From positions 1-31,356 of the IMG/VR virus record IMGVR_UViG_3300046354_000026: 31,356 bases of DNA. One strand, 5' to 3'. The DNA is from a virus. Shown one piece after another: positions 23,859-31,356 of the stretch. Positions within the stretch are counted from its first letter, which is position 1; the number at the start of each line of letters is the position of its first letter. The translations under genes and the position numbers were made by a program. The notes beneath the pieces were generated by a model, which was given only the letters and a program-made list of their open reading frames with translations, was not told the origin of the DNA and ran no database searches.

Positions 23859-24413
23859 TTAATTTGGGTGAATTATTTTAAGTGACATTGAGTCATTTGC
23901 TATCAACGTTTGAACATCTCGCGCAAGAACAATCCGAGTTGGGTAGTTATTGATAAGCTGCATGCTAAGAGTATGAGGACCAGTTGTTTGGTTGATAACA
24001 AAGAAGTCATTAAATGTTGCAGGAACAGAGATAATCACATCACCTGTTAAAACACCATTGAATATAAAATTTATGTTTGAAAATTGTGTTGGTGTAAGAG
24101 TTACATCACTACTGCCGCCGACATTTAAAATAAGAAGCTGAGGCTGAATTGTATCGATTTGGCTATCAGGGCGGGCATTGATGATAGGCACAGGATCTAA
24201 TTTGATCAATGGCGTTAGATCTTGTGCATTAGGTTGATCATAAAACTTAGGATTAACTTTATACCCCGTCTTAACTAGGCCTTGTCCACGATAAACGTAT
24301 TGATCAACCATCTGCGCTTGTTGAACCATTAACCCGCTGTAATCGCATGTCCCAATACCTCTTGGGTTTGTCATGCTCATTTTTGTGTATTTTCCATGGT
24401 TTCTAACTCTCAT
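23859..24413 (-). CDS. Structural protein with C-terminal beta module shared with a tail fibre
   Basis: The 184-residue protein has an N-terminal half with a loop-rich sequence (YVYRGQGLVKTGYKVNPKFY) and a C-terminal beta region. Residues 118-153 (GVLTG, NQTTG, TLSMQL) match the tail fibre at 16171-18348 with 16 of 36 identical. GAGGGAT precedes the ATG and the gene follows the gp4-like factor by 7 bp. It ends 11 bp before the giant fibre. A role in attaching or baseplating fibres is likely from the shared module and position; no family is recognised. Confidence 0.55.
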   Translation of the reverse strand: MRVRNHGKYTKMSMTNPRGIGTCDYSGLMVQQAQMVDQYVYRGQGLVKTGYKVNPKFYDQPNAQDLTPLIKLDPVPIINARPDSQIDTIQPQLLILNVGGSSDVTLTPTQFSNINFIFNGVLTGDVIISVPATFNDFFVINQTTGPHTLSMQLINNYPTRIVLARDVQTLIANDSMSLKIIHPN

Positions 24414-24420
24414 TTATCCC

Positions 24421-25506
24421 TCACGACATATAAGTGGAAAAATCAGGTTGGAATCGAAGCGTTACACTTTGAAACTCTGTAAGGGCTGCCAATTGGAAAG
24501 CTTCAGATGATTCTGCCTTAAGAAGGGCTGCTTTATCAGGAGAGAACTTAACCGCTAATCTATAAGCTATACCTGCAACAAGGGCATCATAGAACCTTTG
24601 CGGGAGATCAAATTGCTGGAATAGTAGCGTAACATCTTGTGAGTACTGATATGCCGTATACAAAATAGATGTGAATTGATTCGCAAGTGCTGATGGTCCA
24701 ACGATAGGCCATAGAGTAAGCGTTGGTTGAATCTGTGAGTTAAAGAAATAACTGCTTGGGAACCCTTGATTATTCTTTGTTGGGATCTGCATCCATTCCG
24801 TATAAGAAAGGGGTGTTAAGTACCTGTCACCCGTTCCAGTTGTTGTAGCTTGGCTAAAATAGATCTGCTGGATAGCAAGAGTAGCGCCACCAGTTTCACG
24901 AATACGCCAAACACGCGCATTAATTGCATTTTCAATCACAAACCAAACAACTTGATTGGCAAAATATAGCTGTTTAGGCGCCGTGTATACTGGGAACCAG
25001 TTCACATTATCAAATGAATAATCTACTGATAAGGTATATTCTGTTTGAGACGGAAGGGGTGTAATGCCAACATATTGAACGGATTGCGATGCACCAACAC
25101 CGTAATCATAGGATATATACCCACCTGCTGAAACTTGCGTGCATCCTGTCGTACTTGTTGAATCGAAGCAGTTAGAAGCACTTCCTCCAGCTGATGAAAA
25201 AGCTGTTCCACCTTGATTTAATCGTGTAGGTTGTGATGCCGTAACGTCTAAAATACGTGTAATAGATTTAGGTAACAAATAGGTTGGTTGGCCTACATAA
25301 ACGCTGAACATGAACCGTTTTCTTGTCCATGACAAAGGGACTTTCCCTTGCCATGACGTTAGCTCAAGATTAGCGGACATAATAGCAGATTGAATATGTA
25401 GGCCTGTCAGGTCGTTACCAATAATCCCTATACGCTCAAAGCTCTCTCTGATGAGAGCATCTATTTGAGTGTCTGTACCAAAGACGTAGGAATTACTAGT
25501 TGTCAT
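24421..25506 (-). CDS. P22 gp4-like tail accessory factor with an inserted beta domain
   Basis: The outer parts look like P22 gp4, the first factor to join the portal: residues about 12-90 (IDALIRESFERIGIIGNDLT, then ANLELTSWQGK and VGQPTYLLPKSITRILDV) and about 228-361 (YLTPLSYTEWMQIP, a QPTLTLWPIVGP strand, and the QRFYDALVAGIAYRLAVKFS helix). P22 gp4 is 166 residues; this protein has 361. The excess is residues about 95-222, a beta-rich region with a FDSTSTTGCTQVSAGGYISY start, DYSFDNVNWFPV and a RVWRIRET strand. That pattern resembles discoidin (F5/8 type C) domains, which often bind sugars. The core would link portal and tail hub (14120-15676); the insert could decorate the tail. Core call is good; insert identity is tentative. 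Confidence 0.72.
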   Translation of the reverse strand: MTTSNSYVFGTDTQIDALIRESFERIGIIGNDLTGLHIQSAIMSANLELTSWQGKVPLSWTRKRFMFSVYVGQPTYLLPKSITRILDVTASQPTRLNQGGTAFSSAGGSASNCFDSTSTTGCTQVSAGGYISYDYGVGASQSVQYVGITPLPSQTEYTLSVDYSFDNVNWFPVYTAPKQLYFANQVVWFVIENAINARVWRIRETGGATLAIQQIYFSQATTTGTGDRYLTPLSYTEWMQIPTKNNQGFPSSYFFNSQIQPTLTLWPIVGPSALANQFTSILYTAYQYSQDVTLLFQQFDLPQRFYDALVAGIAYRLAVKFSPDKAALLKAESSEAFQLAALTEFQSVTLRFQPDFSTYMS

Positions 25507-25539
25507 GACTTATAAAAGCCTATCTTGGGTTAAACCCTT

Positions 25540-25932
25540 TTAATGTTTCTTTAGTGTGTTGTTTGACCACATGTCAGACTCAACAGCCCCACCATTCTTA
25601 AAGTAATCACCCTTACGAGCTGATCTATCGCAATTAGGGCCAAATGTATGTGGATCATGAAAAGGGTCTGGATCTTTTCGTGTTCTAACTAGGCGAGCAT
25701 TCTTTGCTACGCCATCATCTGATTTATGCTTAGGATCTCTACCGGCTTCATGGGGTAATCCATACTCAATATCTTTTTTGGATGCACCTAAAGCTTTAAG
25801 TGAGGGCTCATTCACTAATGATCCATGTGTTAAACTTCCTGAGTTTGGCCCTACGCCATTTCTAGATTTATTCTTTTTAACGCCACCACCACGAGCTCTA
25901 AGTAAAGATGGTTCAGATGATCTCGTAATCAT
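25540..25932 (-). CDS. Small basic phage protein (130 aa), function unknown
   Basis: A strongly charged protein with many Lys, Arg, Asp, Gly and Asn and little hydrophobic content (for example RARGGGVKKNKSRNGVG and GRDPKHKSDDGVAKN). It looks largely unstructured. Its start overlaps the stop of the preceding gene by 4 bp (ATGA). The gap to the gp4-like gene is 33 bp. A virion-associated or DNA-contacting role is conceivable; no family is recognised. Confidence 0.6.
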   Translation of the reverse strand: MITRSSEPSLLRARGGGVKKNKSRNGVGPNSGSLTHGSLVNEPSLKALGASKKDIEYGLPHEAGRDPKHKSDDGVAKNARLVRTRKDPDPFHDPHTFGPNCDRSARKGDYFKNGGAVESDMWSNNTLKKH

Positions 25933-26645
25933 GATCGGATTCCTTGTTGTAGAACTGTAAAATACATGCTGTCACCAGCTGTAGCTTTAACATTGACCCA
26001 AGCCAAAACAACGGGAATTGATATAGCCAGCAATTGGCTAACAGCAGAATCAACTGCTCCAAGGGGGAATGTTGGTATTGCTTGAGGATAGGCGACTAAG
26101 TTTCCATACTTGTAATCAATTGTTTCTGGTTTTGTTAAAGACAGATACACGGTATGTGTCAATGTTGTACGGTTATAAACTGCTGTTTGGCATGATGCGT
26201 ACCAAGCTGTTCTGTCGTAATCACTATAAGTAAATGTCCCTATGCCTGAGGCTCCAAAGCCAACAGATAAAGCATTTGCCGCACCGTTAATTGAGATGCT
26301 ATCTATTTGTTTGTAAATTTTCGCTGAATTCACGGTGTTTGCATTAGGTCCAGATAGTGTTTCTGTAATAACTGTACCTAGACTCTGTGTAGGGTTACCG
26401 TTTGCATCAACTGCACTTCCGATACCTGTTATCGTAATAGTTCTTGCACTAAGGTTGTTAGCACTTGTGAATGATACAGTGCGCGCTACACCATCATATA
26501 CATAAGGTCCATTGTTACTTATAGGGCTGTTTGGAACATTTGAATTAAGGGTTAAGTTCCCCGCCCCAGAATAGTTCTGGAGCGAAGAAATTACTGCCGT
26601 ATTGCCTGTTACTGGAGCCCAATATATTACGGTAGGTTGACTCAT
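25929..26645 (-). CDS. Beta-rich structural protein (238 aa)
   Basis: The protein is rich in Ser, Thr, Asn, Gly and Val with alternating hydrophobic residues, typical of a beta-sandwich virion protein. The ARTITITGIGSAVDANGNP and TQSLGTVITETLSGPNANTV stretches look like strands of an Ig-like fold. It follows the 378-residue protein by 1 bp and overlaps the next gene by 4 bp, so it is firmly part of the head operon. Both proteins lie right after the capsid gene, where head decoration or completion proteins are often found. Function is inferred from position only. Confidence 0.6.
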   Translation of the reverse strand: MSQPTVIYWAPVTGNTAVISSLQNYSGAGNLTLNSNVPNSPISNNGPYVYDGVARTVSFTSANNLSARTITITGIGSAVDANGNPTQSLGTVITETLSGPNANTVNSAKIYKQIDSISINGAANALSVGFGASGIGTFTYSDYDRTAWYASCQTAVYNRTTLTHTVYLSLTKPETIDYKYGNLVAYPQAIPTFPLGAVDSAVSQLLAISIPVVLAWVNVKATAGDSMYFTVLQQGIRS

Positions 26646-26646
26646 T

Positions 26647-27783
26647 TTATAGTGATCCTGTGTAGTATTGTGCTTTCCCGTATAGGTCGGCTGATGTTAG
26701 GTTAGGTACTGTATTTGTAGCAGGAGGAACAGCGCCAGTTCCTTGAGGTTGTTTACCTGCAGCTAATTGATTTTGGAATTGATCCGCACCAAAAACATAC
26801 GGTGTATAAACCAACCTGCGCGCAGCATTAGGGGCAGATGCAGCAGGAATTTGAACCAAACCACGTACATCACCTGTTGTTGCTGTAGCTGTAGACGTAT
26901 CGGCTACGGCAATTAGGTTTTGTCCGCTGTTTGGAATCATCCAGCTTACAATCGTTGCATCTTGAGCATCAGTTGAAGCAATCGCAAATGATGTTCGCGT
27001 TGCAACAGCGCTTACGTATAAATTTCCAACATCAGTTGTCGCTGTTCCATTAAGGCCCTGGTGAGACAAAAAGATAGGTGATGCAGTACGAACAGCAGGC
27101 GTTAGAACAGTAGCAGCACCAGCAGCGAGTGTAGCAGTCCCGTATTGGTGAGCCATACCTTGTCCATCCCAAGAGAAATTAGCAGCATAGCTCGCTTCCT
27201 TAATAACATAAGGGAGGCCAAATATATTACTTGTCTCAACAGCTAACGTTCCACCAGCACCCGTTGAATTATTTACATAAACAGATGTAATCCTATAAAA
27301 CGCTTTTGCAGGGGTCGCTAGGTTAGCAGGATATGATCCTGTTGCTTCCACAGTGTATGCATGCTGTAGAGGGAACCCATACCAATCGGTACCAAATATG
27401 GTCACAATTGTTGGACCTGTCATTGCAGCACCTGCAACGACAACAGATGGAACACGTGGCCAATCTAATTGGACATAGTTTGCCCCATTATTTCCCTGAA
27501 CAATAGTTGTTGCTGCATTATCCCCGAAAAGCGTCCTGTAACCAGGTGCCGCTACTATTGCTGCTGCAACAATGTTTCCAGCTGTAGACGCATAAGGGAC
27601 GATATCCCATGTATTAAACGGTGTATAAAGGACTGATGGTCCGTACCGATCGTAGTAGCCAGCAATTAGCTGGCCGTTACTATCTGTTGCAGTCGAGTTC
27701 AAGTTGCTATATTTAGGACCTGATCGTACCCCATCATTTACATATGTACCAAGTGGGATGTTAGTAGGTGGTGTATAAACCAT
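26647..27783 (-). CDS. Beta-rich structural protein downstream of the capsid gene (378 aa)
   Basis: The protein is rich in Ala, Thr, Gly, Val and Asn, with many strand-like stretches such as VPSVVVAGAAMTGPTIVTIF and TDWYGFPLQHAYTVEATGSY. It has no signal peptide, membrane segment or enzyme motif. The C-terminus is Pro/Gln/Thr-rich (KQPQGTGAVPPATNTVP) and probably flexible. GGAG lies 7 bp before the ATG. It is encoded 22 bp after the major capsid gene and 1 bp before the next structural gene. A decoration or minor head protein is the most likely role. Confidence 0.6.
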   Translation of the reverse strand: MVYTPPTNIPLGTYVNDGVRSGPKYSNLNSTATDSNGQLIAGYYDRYGPSVLYTPFNTWDIVPYASTAGNIVAAAIVAAPGYRTLFGDNAATTIVQGNNGANYVQLDWPRVPSVVVAGAAMTGPTIVTIFGTDWYGFPLQHAYTVEATGSYPANLATPAKAFYRITSVYVNNSTGAGGTLAVETSNIFGLPYVIKEASYAANFSWDGQGMAHQYGTATLAAGAATVLTPAVRTASPIFLSHQGLNGTATTDVGNLYVSAVATRTSFAIASTDAQDATIVSWMIPNSGQNLIAVADTSTATATTGDVRGLVQIPAASAPNAARRLVYTPYVFGADQFQNQLAAGKQPQGTGAVPPATNTVPNLTSADLYGKAQYYTGSL

Positions 27784-27805
27784 CTTTAGTCTCCATTCCT
27801 ATATG

Positions 27806-28711
27806 TTAAGCGCCGCTTGACCCGAATACTGCACGCCAGTTAGAACAACCAAAGCTATAACGCTCGATCGCACGAACTGTAACGTTATCCGTTACAACAT
27901 CGGTGATGAAGTCGATGTCTAAGTTTTCACGGAGATAGTATTTAAATCCATTTGGTTCGTCCGTTAGAATAAACCAGGCGTTTGGATCAGTAAGGAATTG
28001 GTTGACTAAATATCCACCGGGCATGTATTTGTCATGCACTAGAGCATTGATATCATTGTTAGCTGTTCCAGTTTGGTATTCAGACTTGAAAATACGTGCA
28101 GCTTGGAAAGCCAATTTCTGAGGGACCAAAGCTTTTACGGATTTTAGATCAATTTGAAGACCAGCGACGTTCTGCCAGCTACGAATCAAGCTAATTGCAT
28201 CTTCAACAGCCGCTTCAGTAAAACCAACGGAGTTTGTGAATTTGTTAGCCAGAACACCTGTAGCGATTGGATGATCAGTAGCACACAAAGCTTTTCCGTC
28301 ACTTACCGTTGAGTTTTTATGAAACGCATTGTTAAAAATGTATGCTGCGTTGATGTTCTTCAATGTTTCTAAAGAATTGCGCAACTGCATAGATTGTTGT
28401 GGGAACTGTGACTTATACAAGTTATCCATAATCGCAGCACGTGTGATTTGGAATGAAAGACCATAGTACTGGTGTACATACGATGTTTGGTACGCTTGCT
28501 GGAAAGAAGAACTTGCTACTGGAGAACCATCTGTCTTTAGTTCAGCAAGTCCAAGGCCTTGCATTTCCATTTCATATTCAACTGCTTTATCAGATCTGTG
28601 AATCTTATAAATGTCTTTCCATAGTGCTGGGAAAACGTTCCAGTCTCCGAATACATCCGCCAAGTCTGGCCTGAGCAAACTTGGTATATTAGAGCGATTA
28701 ACTAATGCCAT
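27806..28711 (-). CDS. Major capsid protein (HK97 fold, Mu gpT-like family)
   Basis: The 301-residue protein has the motifs of the Mu gpT-like major head subunits: LRPDLADVFGDWNVFPALWK (13-32), EYEMEMQGLGLAELKTDGSP (45-64), VHQYYGLSFQITRAAIMDNL (79-98), NNAF (127-130), DGKALCATDHP (138-148), NDINALVHDKYMPGGYLVNQ, and a C-terminal ERYSFGCSNWRAVFGSSGA (283-301). Length fits the family (about 300). It forms the icosahedral shell. A decoration-like gene lies upstream and a scaffold-like coiled-coil gene further upstream, as expected for head genes. No separate prohead protease is seen in the window. Confidence 0.9.
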   Translation of the reverse strand: MALVNRSNIPSLLRPDLADVFGDWNVFPALWKDIYKIHRSDKAVEYEMEMQGLGLAELKTDGSPVASSSFQQAYQTSYVHQYYGLSFQITRAAIMDNLYKSQFPQQSMQLRNSLETLKNINAAYIFNNAFHKNSTVSDGKALCATDHPIATGVLANKFTNSVGFTEAAVEDAISLIRSWQNVAGLQIDLKSVKALVPQKLAFQAARIFKSEYQTGTANNDINALVHDKYMPGGYLVNQFLTDPNAWFILTDEPNGFKYYLRENLDIDFITDVVTDNVTVRAIERYSFGCSNWRAVFGSSGA

Positions 28712-28725
28712 TTTTTATTCCTTTC

Positions 28726-29376
28726 CTAAACGCCAGCTGGGCGTGAACAGTAGAAATGATTTTGAATCAAAACTTCTGCATTGTTATATTCAAGACCTGC
28801 TGTGTTCCCTACACGTGCAACAAGACGAATTATCTTCAAGTTGAGAGTCGCACCAGTTCCGGCAGCCGTTTGGTCTAGTGTAACCAATGAAATACCTGTA
28901 TTTGTGTTACCCTGAACTGTTGTAACAGCAAGGTTAAATGCAACTGGGGCCGTATTTCCCATCTGTGTTTGTGTCAAACCTGGTGAGGCGTTGGTTTGAA
29001 CATTAAATATTGTGCTTGGATCATCAATAACAAATGCCGTCACAGGCGTATTGTTTAGTGTCAGTGTTCCTGCAGGCCAATATGGGCGTCCAGGACTTGC
29101 TGGGTCAATTGGGTTAGCAGATGTTGGTGTTATATAGGAACAACCATCAAATACACCTAAAACTGCTGTTGTTTGGAATGCTGGTGATCCTGCTTCATAA
29201 AGGGATACGACATATCCATTTGTATTTATGATTACTGGGTCGCCTCTGAAAATACTTTGTACTGTAGCACCGGCTGTTGCATCGATGAAATAAGGGTTAA
29301 CTTGCCCGTTCCATGTTGATGCATTCAGGGATTTTGTAGCCTGTAAGCCCCATGCTAGATTTTGTCCATAAGACAT
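28726..29376 (-). CDS. Head decoration/cement-like structural protein
   Basis: The 216-residue beta-rich protein has a pattern that often occurs just upstream of capsid genes in short-tailed phages: LNASTWNGQVNPYFIDA near the start, IFRGDPVIINTNGYV (42-56), VLGVFDGCSYITPTS (72-86), then PGRPYWPAGTL and VTAFVIDDPSTIFNVQT. The ARVGNTAGLEYNNAEVLIQN end fits the same family. AGGAG lies 7 bp before the ATG, and the capsid gene follows after 14 bp. Such proteins probably coat or stabilise the shell. I am fairly sure it is a virion protein; the exact role is inferred. Confidence 0.68.
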   Translation of the reverse strand: MSYGQNLAWGLQATKSLNASTWNGQVNPYFIDATAGATVQSIFRGDPVIINTNGYVVSLYEAGSPAFQTTAVLGVFDGCSYITPTSANPIDPASPGRPYWPAGTLTLNNTPVTAFVIDDPSTIFNVQTNASPGLTQTQMGNTAPVAFNLAVTTVQGNTNTGISLVTLDQTAAGTGATLNLKIIRLVARVGNTAGLEYNNAEVLIQNHFYCSRPAGV

Positions 29377-29594
29377 AACTATGCTCCTAAAATTGGTTAT
29401 AAAATTTTTATTGGGAAAAAGGGACGCTGGTTCAGCGCTGCCAAAATCACAGATCCAAGTGATATGGGAGGAGATAGAAATTTACATGACTAAGGTCAAG
29501 ATTAGGTTTATGAACTCTCCGTGCTCATCCTAATTTGGTAATTTTGTATTCTATACTTATAGTATACATATATTTTTTGAATATCCTAATCCAT
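29377..29594 (-). promoter_or_regulatory. Intergenic region likely holding the capsid-operon promoter
   Basis: This 218-bp region follows a terminator and precedes the decoration-capsid genes, so a promoter is expected. On the minus strand a TATACT box is at 29566-29561; it is one arm of a TATACT-TAT-AGTATA dyad (29552-29566). A TTGACC hexamer lies near 29489 but lacks a good -10 partner at 17 bp. No gene is seen in it. The promoter itself is not identified with confidence. Confidence 0.3.
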
Positions 29595-29620
29595 AAAATA
29601 AAAAAGAGGCCTAAACCTCC
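29595..29620 (-). terminator. Rho-independent terminator after the 29651 gene
   Basis: Read on the minus strand, GGGAGG-TTTAGG-CCTC is followed by TTTTTTATTTT. The stem is short (4 bp plus a possible G-U) but the T-tract is strong. It lies 30 bp after the stop of the 167-residue gene and would separate the scaffold pair from the capsid genes, or attenuate read-through. Confidence 0.55.
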
Positions 29621-29650
29621 CTTTCGTTAATTTTATTCGTATTTGCCTTA

Positions 29651-30154
29651 TTATCTCATGCCTGGAGAATACTTTCTTTCATCCTGAAATATCTTTGGTG
29701 ATCCTGGATTCGAATTAGAATGTAATTCACGAATGTAGTTTTGACGCGCGTTTCTCTCATTGTAAAAATTATCTTCTGATTCTTTATCTTCCAACGTACG
29801 CTTCATTAAGATTTGTCCTCCGTATTTAATCAAATCATCTTCTTCTTGGCGAGCGAATGGACTATCAATTTGATTGCGCTTTAACAAAGGGTGTGAAGAT
29901 CTCTTAACTGGCATGAACCCACGCCTGTAAATAGCATCATCATATTCTTGTGTAAGGTCTTTACCGCCACTGTGATAGGGAATATAAGCGTAGGAGTGCT
30001 CAGGATCACTTAATCTAACGGATTCTGGCACATTAAAAGCGCTTCCTTCACTATATCGTATAGGCTTCCTTCCACCTTCTTCACCAGATCTACTGTCGTG
30101 AACTCTGCCCTCAGATGCCCTTGGTGATCTTCCAGATAATTTATTGTCTGTCAT
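29651..30154 (-). CDS. Conserved-looking phage protein between scaffold and capsid (167 aa)
   Basis: A hydrophilic protein with a Ser/Arg/Gly-rich, probably disordered N-terminus (SGRSPRASEGRVHDSRSGEE), a central AYIPYHSGGKDLTQEYDDAI and RGFMPVKRSSHPLL (about 75-95), and a charged helical end. The central part resembles small proteins found between scaffold and coat genes in many phages, in which a Tyr/Trp-rich motif is followed by a GW/GF-x-P-V turn. AAGGA lies 8 bp before the ATG, and the gene starts 10 bp after the scaffold-like stop. Function unknown. Confidence 0.6.
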   Translation of the reverse strand: MTDNKLSGRSPRASEGRVHDSRSGEEGGRKPIRYSEGSAFNVPESVRLSDPEHSYAYIPYHSGGKDLTQEYDDAIYRRGFMPVKRSSHPLLKRNQIDSPFARQEEDDLIKYGGQILMKRTLEDKESEDNFYNERNARQNYIRELHSNSNPGSPKIFQDERKYSPGMR

Positions 30155-30164
30155 TTCTTTATCC

Positions 30165-31268
30165 TTACAAAATAGTTAAACGGTTAGGACTTCCACCTTG
30201 AAGGGGAGACCGTGGGTATGCTTTACCCTTTTGATAGCGCTTTATTAAATCGACTTCACTTTCATTGCGCCTTGGTTGAAGATGGCGGGCTAAATCATAT
30301 TCTTCTTTTGTCAAAGACGCGCCAGGACGTTGAGTAGACCTTTGCGACATGTAGTTCTGAGCCATAGTTGGAGCACTTCTACGTGTAACAGGCGCTACAG
30401 CTGGCCTAGATTGATATGAACTGTATCCCTGTGGCTCTTCTTCCTCATAATCGTGCTGTTGCTGGTGCTGCTGTACAGGCATACCAATTCCATACTTTTC
30501 ACTCATAACGTTTGTGACGCTTTCTCTAAATTCTGGTGTCCCAATCATGTGCCCTTGATTATTGAACAACAAAACATTTGAAAGTTCAGATGCTATAGAA
30601 TCAGCTTCAGCTTTCAAATTTGGGTTAGAATACCATTGATTTTGATTAGCCCATGACTGGAACTCAATATCTTGTGGCGATTGATTTTGATAAGGCATAT
30701 TAGGCAAGTGCGTACTATATGGTTCATAGTCTTCCTCATATAGTTCTTTTTGTTTCCTTGCTTCTTCTTGTACTTTCCAAGCAGCATGAGACGCTTTAGT
30801 TGCCTTTATTTCTGCTATTTGGTCTATTATATGAAGCTCATCTTCGATGTCTCCATCTTCTTTTGCTTTTCTAAACTTATCTTTTAATGAGCGCTCATGG
30901 ACATCTAAGCTGTTTTCAAAGTACTCATTGGCATTATCGTTTTTTTCATTTATTTGCTCTTCAAATTGATGCAATCTAGCTTGCTGCTGAGATAAGTAAG
31001 CATCTTTTTCGGCTAATTGCTGCGCTAAAAATGTATTGTTTTGTTCAACAGCACCTTTTTCATACATCAATTGATCTATGCGCTTTTGAAAAGCATTCTT
31101 TTTCTTTTTAGGGCGGTTGGAATAAGACTCATCTAGTGCATCATGCGTCGACTCTTCATGAGCTTCTACATCGGGTTGCTCAACAGCTTCATTGCTCAAA
31201 TCAGCAGAGTACCCCTGCTCAGATGGCGCTGTCCAACCGTCTTCTACTCCTGGTGAATATCCGCTCAT
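30165..31268 (-). CDS. Scaffold-like coiled-coil protein
   Basis: The 367-residue acidic protein has a Lys-rich KKKKNAFQKRIDQLMYEKGA start of a long coiled coil (about 52-175), rich in Glu, Gln and Lys, then an Asn/Gln/Tyr/Pro-rich stretch, a His/Gln-rich QQHQQQHDYEEEEPQGY (about 265-281), and a basic C-terminus with KEEYDLARHLQPRRN. This plan, acidic front, long coil and basic tail, is typical of phage scaffolding proteins, in which the basic tail binds the capsid protein. Its place two genes before the capsid operon agrees. AAGGAG is 5 bp before the ATG. A direct family match is not visible, so the call rests on plan and place. Confidence 0.62.
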   Translation of the reverse strand: MSGYSPGVEDGWTAPSEQGYSADLSNEAVEQPDVEAHEESTHDALDESYSNRPKKKKNAFQKRIDQLMYEKGAVEQNNTFLAQQLAEKDAYLSQQQARLHQFEEQINEKNDNANEYFENSLDVHERSLKDKFRKAKEDGDIEDELHIIDQIAEIKATKASHAAWKVQEEARKQKELYEEDYEPYSTHLPNMPYQNQSPQDIEFQSWANQNQWYSNPNLKAEADSIASELSNVLLFNNQGHMIGTPEFRESVTNVMSEKYGIGMPVQQHQQQHDYEEEEPQGYSSYQSRPAVAPVTRRSAPTMAQNYMSQRSTQRPGASLTKEEYDLARHLQPRRNESEVDLIKRYQKGKAYPRSPLQGGSPNRLTIL

Positions 31269-31287
31269 TCCTACTCCTTGTGATTAA

Positions 31288-31356
31288 TTATTTTCGCGCG
31301 TCTAAGTACATATGGACCTCTTCAGGTTTTAAAACAGCAAACAATTTATCATCATT
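31288..31356 (-). CDS. C-terminal end of an unknown gene, cut by the window edge
   Basis: Reading the minus strand from the right edge, one frame is open for 22 codons, ending KPEEVHMYLDARK and a TAA at 31290-31288. The scaffold-like gene starts 19 bp further on with its own Shine-Dalgarno, so this is very probably the end of the preceding late gene. In similar phages that gene is often the portal protein or a close neighbour, but the piece is too short to decide. Confidence 0.55.
   Translation of the reverse strand, partial: NDDKLFAVLKPEEVHMYLDARK

Noticed and set aside
19433-23881. Several plus-strand frames of 80-196 codons opposite the giant fibre
   Set aside because: The Val/Pro/Asn-rich sequences are antisense to Gly/Thr/Ser repeats, and no ribosome binding sites precede them.

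Overview
The window holds most of the late (virion) region of a short-tailed, P22/Sf6-like double-stranded DNA phage, joined to a smaller block of replication, recombination and accessory genes. The DNA is AT-rich and the host is bacterial, as shown by Shine-Dalgarno sites, ATGA and TAATG gene overlaps, and a bacterial signal peptide. I cannot name the host genus. It could be a free phage genome, an integrated prophage or a phage-plasmid; no tyrosine integrase, attachment site or partition gene is visible.

Left block (1-5485): the 3' end of a BspA-type leucine-rich-repeat gene; a long hairpin; a small serine recombinase; a 50-residue holin-like gene on the minus strand; a tandem helix-turn-helix protein; a stand-alone VRR-NUC nuclease; and two convergent genes sharing one winged-helix domain. 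The larger of these two (3327-4478) ends in a domain resembling DnaA domain I and looks like a replication initiator. Its upstream region carries three inverted repeats and iteron-like motifs. Next come a secreted coiled-coil protein, a structured RNA region with one good tRNA-like fold, and a 46-residue membrane protein.

Right block (5505-31356): a continuous set of minus-strand genes, read right to left. The order is an unknown gene cut by the edge, a scaffold-like coiled-coil protein, an unknown protein, terminator and intergenic region, decoration-like protein, major capsid protein, two beta-rich structural proteins, a basic small protein, a gp4-like tail accessory factor with an inserted beta domain, a beta-domain protein, a 1619-residue tail fibre with an S74 chaperone, an adaptor-like protein, a second tail fibre, a GH108 lysozyme, a gp10-like tail hub, a repeat-containing small protein, and four large proteins that look like the ejection (internal virion) set. 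Terminase and portal genes are not seen and presumably lie to the right.

Genes in the right block are packed with short gaps, abutting or overlapping stop and start codons, as in one or two long late transcripts. Most interesting for follow-up: the initiator with its palindrome-rich upstream region and the convergent truncated paralogue; the tRNA-like element with an 8-nt anticodon loop and alternative pairing downstream; the holin; the beta domain inserted in the tail accessory factor; and the paralogous ejection proteins.
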